Source of the DNA: Faecalicatena contorta
Lineage (GTDB): Bacteria; Bacillota; Clostridia; Lachnospirales; Lachnospiraceae
Assembly (NCBI RefSeq): GCF_021531975.1
Contig: NZ_JAFBIY010000004.1
Location: forward strand, 231,656 to 295,655
Direction: 5' to 3'
Length of the DNA stretch: 64,000 nt
A program made the translations under genes and the position numbers. Numbering within the stretch: position 1 is the stretch's first letter; each line of letters opens with the position of its first letter. Below the pieces are notes generated by a model. It was not told the DNA's origin. It searched no databases and saw only the letters and a list, made by a program, of their open reading frames with translations. Below, piece after piece: positions 61,012-64,000 of this stretch.

Positions 61012-61209
61012 TTACAGATATGGTAATACTTTCTTCATGTTCTTTACATTAGTTGCATCAGTAATGATTGATTTTCTAAGATTTCTTTTTCTCTTTGTAG
61101 ATTTCTTAGTTAAGATATGGCTCTTATAAGCTTTATTTCTTTTTAACTGTCCTGTACCTGTTTTTTTGAAGCGCTTTGCAGCTGCTCTATTTGTTTTGAT
61201 TTTTGGCAT
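61012..61209 (-). CDS. rpmI: 50S ribosomal protein L35
   Basis: A 65-residue L35: [45 protein letters not shown]. Full length, between infC and rplT in the standard order, with GGAGG before the ATG. Confidence 0.98.
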   Translation of the reverse strand: MPKIKTNRAAAKRFKKTGTGQLKRNKAYKSHILTKKSTKRKRNLRKSIITDATNVKNMKKVLPYL

Positions 61210-61243
61210 GATATGTTCCTCCTTAAATTTAGTAAATGTATTT

Positions 61244-61750
61244 TTAACGTTTTTCAGTTAAAACCATACTGATACTTCTGCCTTCCTGTTTGGCAGGTTT
61301 TTCGATAGACGCAACATCTGCAAGCATCTGGGCAAAATCATCAAGAATGTGTTTGCTCTGCTGCATATGAGCCATCTCGCGTCCACGGAAACGAAGTGTT
61401 ATCTTTACTTTATTTCCTTTTGCGATAAATTTCTTTGCATTATTCACTTTCGTATTAAGGTCATTAGTGTCAATATTGGGTGACAGACGCACTTCCTTAA
61501 CTTCAACTGTTCTCTGTTTCTTCTTTGCTTCCTTTTCTTTTCTGGCAAGCTCATATCTGTACTTACCATAATCAATAATCTTACATACCGGCGGTTGAGC
61601 CTTCGGAGCAATCTTAACCAGGTCAAGCTCTGCTTCCTGCGCAAGACGCATGGCTTCCTTGATTGGCATAACACCTAACTGATTTCCATCTTCTCCAATC
61701 ACACGTACTTCCTTGTCTCTAATCTGACCGTTAATCATTAATTCGCTAAT
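61244..61750 (-). CDS. infC: Translation initiation factor IF-3 (AUU start)
   Basis: A 168-residue IF-3. The N-terminal domain ([32 protein letters not shown]) and C-terminal domain ([45 protein letters not shown]) are complete. I place the start at an ATT at 61750, giving [10 protein letters not shown], because GGGGGT lies 8 nt upstream of it while the first ATG (61738) has no binding site; infC is well known for AUU starts, which let IF-3 limit its own synthesis. The gene is preceded by a 177-nt leader with an attenuator. Confidence 0.95.
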   Translation of the reverse strand: MSELMINGQIRDKEVRVIGEDGNQLGVMPIKEAMRLAQEAELDLVKIAPKAQPPVCKIIDYGKYRYELARKEKEAKKKQRTVEVKEVRLSPNIDTNDLNTKVNNAKKFIAKGNKVKITLRFRGREMAHMQQSKHILDDFAQMLADVASIEKPAKQEGRSISMVLTEKR

Positions 61751-61771
61751 TGTCGTGCACCCCCATCATAA

Positions 61772-61809
61772 AATAAAAAAATAAGTGAATAGTTATAGAC
61801 TATCCACTT
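61772..61809 (-). terminator. Attenuator in the infC leader
   Basis: On the minus strand AAGTGGATAGT (61809-61799) pairs with ACTATTCACTT (61793-61783, one G.T pair) and a run of seven Ts follows. An upstream segment TATCCACT (61901-61894) is fully complementary to AGTGGATA (61808-61801) and would form an alternative antiterminator. This is consistent with L20-type autoregulation, though the mechanism is inferred. Confidence 0.8.
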
Positions 61810-61933
61810 GCATATCTGCATAAAAAGACTTATAATAACAAGACTTATATACTCAATATCAAACCTGTAGTCACCCGATTGTGCTACGGTGAGAGTGGAT
61901 ACTCTACTTTGTTTTTCGCTTCACGCAGTATTT

Positions 61934-61962
61934 AATCTAACATATTATATCATCATTGTCAA
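61934..61962 (-). promoter_or_regulatory. Promoter of infC-rpmI-rplT
   Basis: TTGACA (61962-61957), 17 nt, TAGATT (61939-61934), minus strand. The resulting leader is about 177 nt. Confidence 0.75.
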
Positions 61963-62014
61963 CATATTTTTATTCTTTTTTCTCCATTTTTATTTGTAAT
62001 ATATAAGATTTTTC

Positions 62015-62043
62015 TTGAAAAAAAGGCACTTTCATGTAATAAT
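62015..62043 (+). promoter_or_regulatory. Promoter of the NSS transporter gene
   Basis: TTGAAA (62015-62020) with TAATAAT at 62037-62043 (16-17 nt spacer), about 55 bp before the ATG. Confidence 0.55.
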
Positions 62044-62096
62044 AGAGCATAGTCTATTTTTTATGGAATGACTATTATATTGAGGAGGTTTTTAAC

Positions 62097-63452
62097 ATGC
62101 AAAACAGAAGTAATTTTTCCAGCAAAATTGGATTTGTGCTGGCTGCTTCCGGTTCTGCAGTCGGATTAGGAAATATCTGGAGATTTCCATACCTTGCTGC
62201 AAAATATGGTGGCGGAACATTTTTATTAATTTATCTTATTCTTGCCGTGACATTTGGCTTCACACTTATGATTGCCGAAATTGGTCTCGGTCGTAAAACA
62301 GGGTTAAGTGCAATCGGTGCTTTCAAGTCGCTTGATAAGCGTTTTGGATTCTTAGGTTTCCTTGCTGCACTGGTTCCTGTTATTATCTTCCCATACTATT
62401 CTGTAATCGGTGGATGGGTTGTAAAGTATTTTGCAGTATTCATAAGTGGTGGCGTACAGTCCGCAGCTGCTGATGACTATTTCACAGGCTTTATCAGCAG
62501 TGCCGGTGAGCCAATCGGATGGTTCTTCCTTTTTATGGCTTTTACCGCTATTGTTGTTCTTTGTGGTGTAGAAAAGGGAATCGAAAAAGTAAGTAAGGTT
62601 ATGATGCCTGTTCTTGTTGTTCTTACCATTATTATTGCAGCATATGGTCTGACTCTTGATGGCGCAATGGAAGGTGTCGCTTACTACTTAAAGCCACATA
62701 TGTCTGATGTATCTGCAAAGACAATTCTTGCGGCCATGGGACAGCTCTTTTATTCCATGTCTCTTGCCATGGGTATTATGATTACATATGGTTCTTATAT
62801 GAAGAAAGATAATAATCTGGAAGGCTCTGTAAGACAGATTGAGTTATTCGATACAGGAATCGCTTTCCTTGCAGGTCTTATGATTATTCCCGCTGTATTC
62901 GCATTCTCCGGCGGTGACAGATCTGCTCTGAGCGCAGGTCCTGGACTTATGTTCATGACACTCCCGAAAGTATTTGCAAGCATGAAATTTGGTGGTGCGA
63001 TTGGAACACTTTTCTTCTTACTTGTGTTCTTCGCAGCACTTACATCCGCAATTTCTCTTATGGAGACAATTGTATCCGTATTCTGTGATAAATTTGGATG
63101 GACGCGTAGATTTTCAGGCATTTTCTCAGCAGTGCTTGCACTCATTATGGGTATCCCGTCTTCTCTTGGTTTCGGGCCATTAAGCTTTATCAGCTGGATG
63201 GGAATGTCTGTACTGGATATCATGGACTTTGTAAGCAACAGCGTATTAATGCCGATTGTAGCATTATTCACATGTATTTTTGTCGGATTTATTATCAAGC
63301 CAAAGGCAATTGCTGATGAAGTAAAAGAAACTGACGGAACCTTTAAAGCAGAAAAAATGTTCAACGTAATCATCAAGTGGGTTGCTCCAATCTTCCTGGT
63401 ATTGATTCTGGTAAGTTCCGTAGCAAGCGCATTTGGAGCATTCTCTTTATAA
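62097..63452 (+). CDS. Neurotransmitter:sodium symporter family transporter
   Basis: A 451-residue NSS/SNF transporter with about 11-12 helices. The N-terminal FSSKIGFVLAASGSAVGLGNIWRFPYLAAKYGGGTFLLIYL carries the first Na+-site residues and the unwound TM1 region. It imports amino acids with Na+; members such as MhsT and TnaT take up hydrophobic or aromatic amino acids, which would suit the nearby tryptophan-regulated trpB, but that is only a thought. TGAGGAGG lies before the ATG. Its stop codon is followed after 2 bp by palindromic element C. Confidence 0.93.
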   Translation: MQNRSNFSSKIGFVLAASGSAVGLGNIWRFPYLAAKYGGGTFLLIYLILAVTFGFTLMIAEIGLGRKTGLSAIGAFKSLDKRFGFLGFLAALVPVIIFPYYSVIGGWVVKYFAVFISGGVQSAAADDYFTGFISSAGEPIGWFFLFMAFTAIVVLCGVEKGIEKVSKVMMPVLVVLTIIIAAYGLTLDGAMEGVAYYLKPHMSDVSAKTILAAMGQLFYSMSLAMGIMITYGSYMKKDNNLEGSVRQIELFDTGIAFLAGLMIIPAVFAFSGGDRSALSAGPGLMFMTLPKVFASMKFGGAIGTLFFLLVFFAALTSAISLMETIVSVFCDKFGWTRRFSGIFSAVLALIMGIPSSLGFGPLSFISWMGMSVLDIMDFVSNSVLMPIVALFTCIFVGFIIKPKAIADEVKETDGTFKAEKMFNVIIKWVAPIFLVLILVSSVASAFGAFSL

Positions 63453-63454
63453 AA

Positions 63455-64000
63455 TAGGAATTTAGTATAGTAAGGGGGATACAGTATCGGCAGAAGTAAG
63501 TGCCTCGATGCATCCAACTTCTCCGACTAAACCACTAATCTATAAGAGCCAGAACAACAGACAGTGAACGAATTGTCTGTTGTTCTGGCTCTAACAGCTT
63601 CGGGCTGGATTCTTCGAAGTCATCTGCTTACCTCGTCGCTTACTTCTGCCGATAACTGTTACCACTACTATACTGGCAATTCCGGGTAAAATTGAACACC
63701 TCAGTCTATTGGCAAAACATGTTTAAGAGATCGAAGTCAGCTCCAGATAGAAAAAATCCAAATTCGAATGAATATATAAACGGAAAAGTCATTCAATTTT
63801 TTTCTTTTGTCTCTGAGGAAATGATTTGGTTCTAAAAAAAGTCAGTACATATTTTCTTTTTCGCTCACAGGGGATGAAAAAGAGCTTGTTTTCACGCCGA
63901 TAACGTGGTGGAATTACTTTTACGATGCGGTTTCAGTATTTTGGCTGAGACATTACAAGTGGCGCGAGACAGCTGAGCTTAGGGAAACGTGGAAGAGCAT
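63455..64000 (+). repeat. Palindromic element, copy C (cut off by window end)
   Basis: The first 546 bp of an element in the same orientation as copy A. Domain I has TCGGCAGAAGTAAGTG (63487-63502) pairing with 63637-63652 (one mismatch) and a perfect 19-bp inner stem 63555-63573/63584-63602. The central part (63805-63861) is identical to copy B (58341-58397, opposite strand) for 57 nt. The sequence then enters domain II (GGCGCGAGACAGCTGAG at 63961) and stops at the window edge. Confidence 0.9.

Overview
The window looks like a chromosomal segment of a gut Firmicute of the family Lachnospiraceae (Dorea/Mediterraneibacter-like, a guess at genus level). The evidence is the gene content and order (spore-associated ytfJ/DUF2953, a six-gene Rnf complex, MurR/BaiN, T-box trpB, ylxM-ffh-rpsP-khpA-rimM-trmD-rplS), the strong GGAGG ribosome binding sites, the moderate GC and the TTGACA/TATAAT promoters. 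Almost everything from 1 to 50.2 kb is on the minus strand, with short plus-strand islands at apbE (11.8 kb) and an ABC transporter plus tRNA-Thr (38.5-40.2 kb). From 50 kb on the orientation is mixed.

Layout: 0-2 kb holds a truncated fatty-acid-kinase-like gene, an Asp23 protein and rpmB. 2-9 kb is an envelope/sporulation/division block (ytfJ, DUF2953, a penicillin-binding protein overlapping a SEDS-family ftsW-like gene, a U32 peptidase, zapA). 9-12 kb holds ruvAB, then a Gx-transporter-family and a NusG-domain-II membrane protein, facing apbE. 13-19 kb is rnfCDGEAB plus a DUF2752 gene. ApbE is the enzyme that would attach FMN to RnfG and RnfD, so this is a flavin-dependent membrane electron-transfer region. 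19-24 kb holds rpsA-like, ispH, cmk, YcxB-like, BaiN-like and MurR-like genes. 24-31 kb is metabolic: an amidohydrolase, a 2-isopropylmalate synthase fused to an AraC DNA-binding domain, a sodium/solute symporter, mgsA and a hexapeptide acyltransferase. 31-38 kb holds topB, ppk, asd, argH and queH. 40-49 kb is a translation/secretion cluster (mscS, pgeF, yraN, rnhB, two signal peptidases I around rbgA, rplS, trmD, rimM, khpA, rpsP, ffh, ylxM). 49-53 kb holds an S8 protease, a J-domain protein, several small lineage-specific genes and a thioesterase. 53-58 kb holds a TruA-like protein with its catalytic Asp replaced, an HD-GNAT fusion, a patatin and an ABC-F protein. 58-64 kb holds trpB2 under a tryptophan T-box, infC-rpmI-rplT with a leader attenuator and an NSS transporter.

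The most unusual content is a family of long, nested palindromic elements present three times (53685-54324, 57965-58800 inverted, 63455 to the window end). They have about 19-bp terminal inverted repeats beginning TAGGAATTTAG and no recognisable transposase. The arms have diverged between copies while staying self-complementary. All five element ends visible here lie at the stop codons of the flanking genes, and the two complete copies fill the gap between convergent genes. One copy supplies the last codons of the HD-GNAT gene. The second notable item is the LeuA-AraC fusion, which joins a leucine-pathway enzyme to a transcription factor in one reading frame.

Gene calls rest on family recognition from the protein sequences. 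Starts were moved to the codon with the best ribosome binding site where the longest frame was implausible. Promoters and terminators are read by eye and untested.
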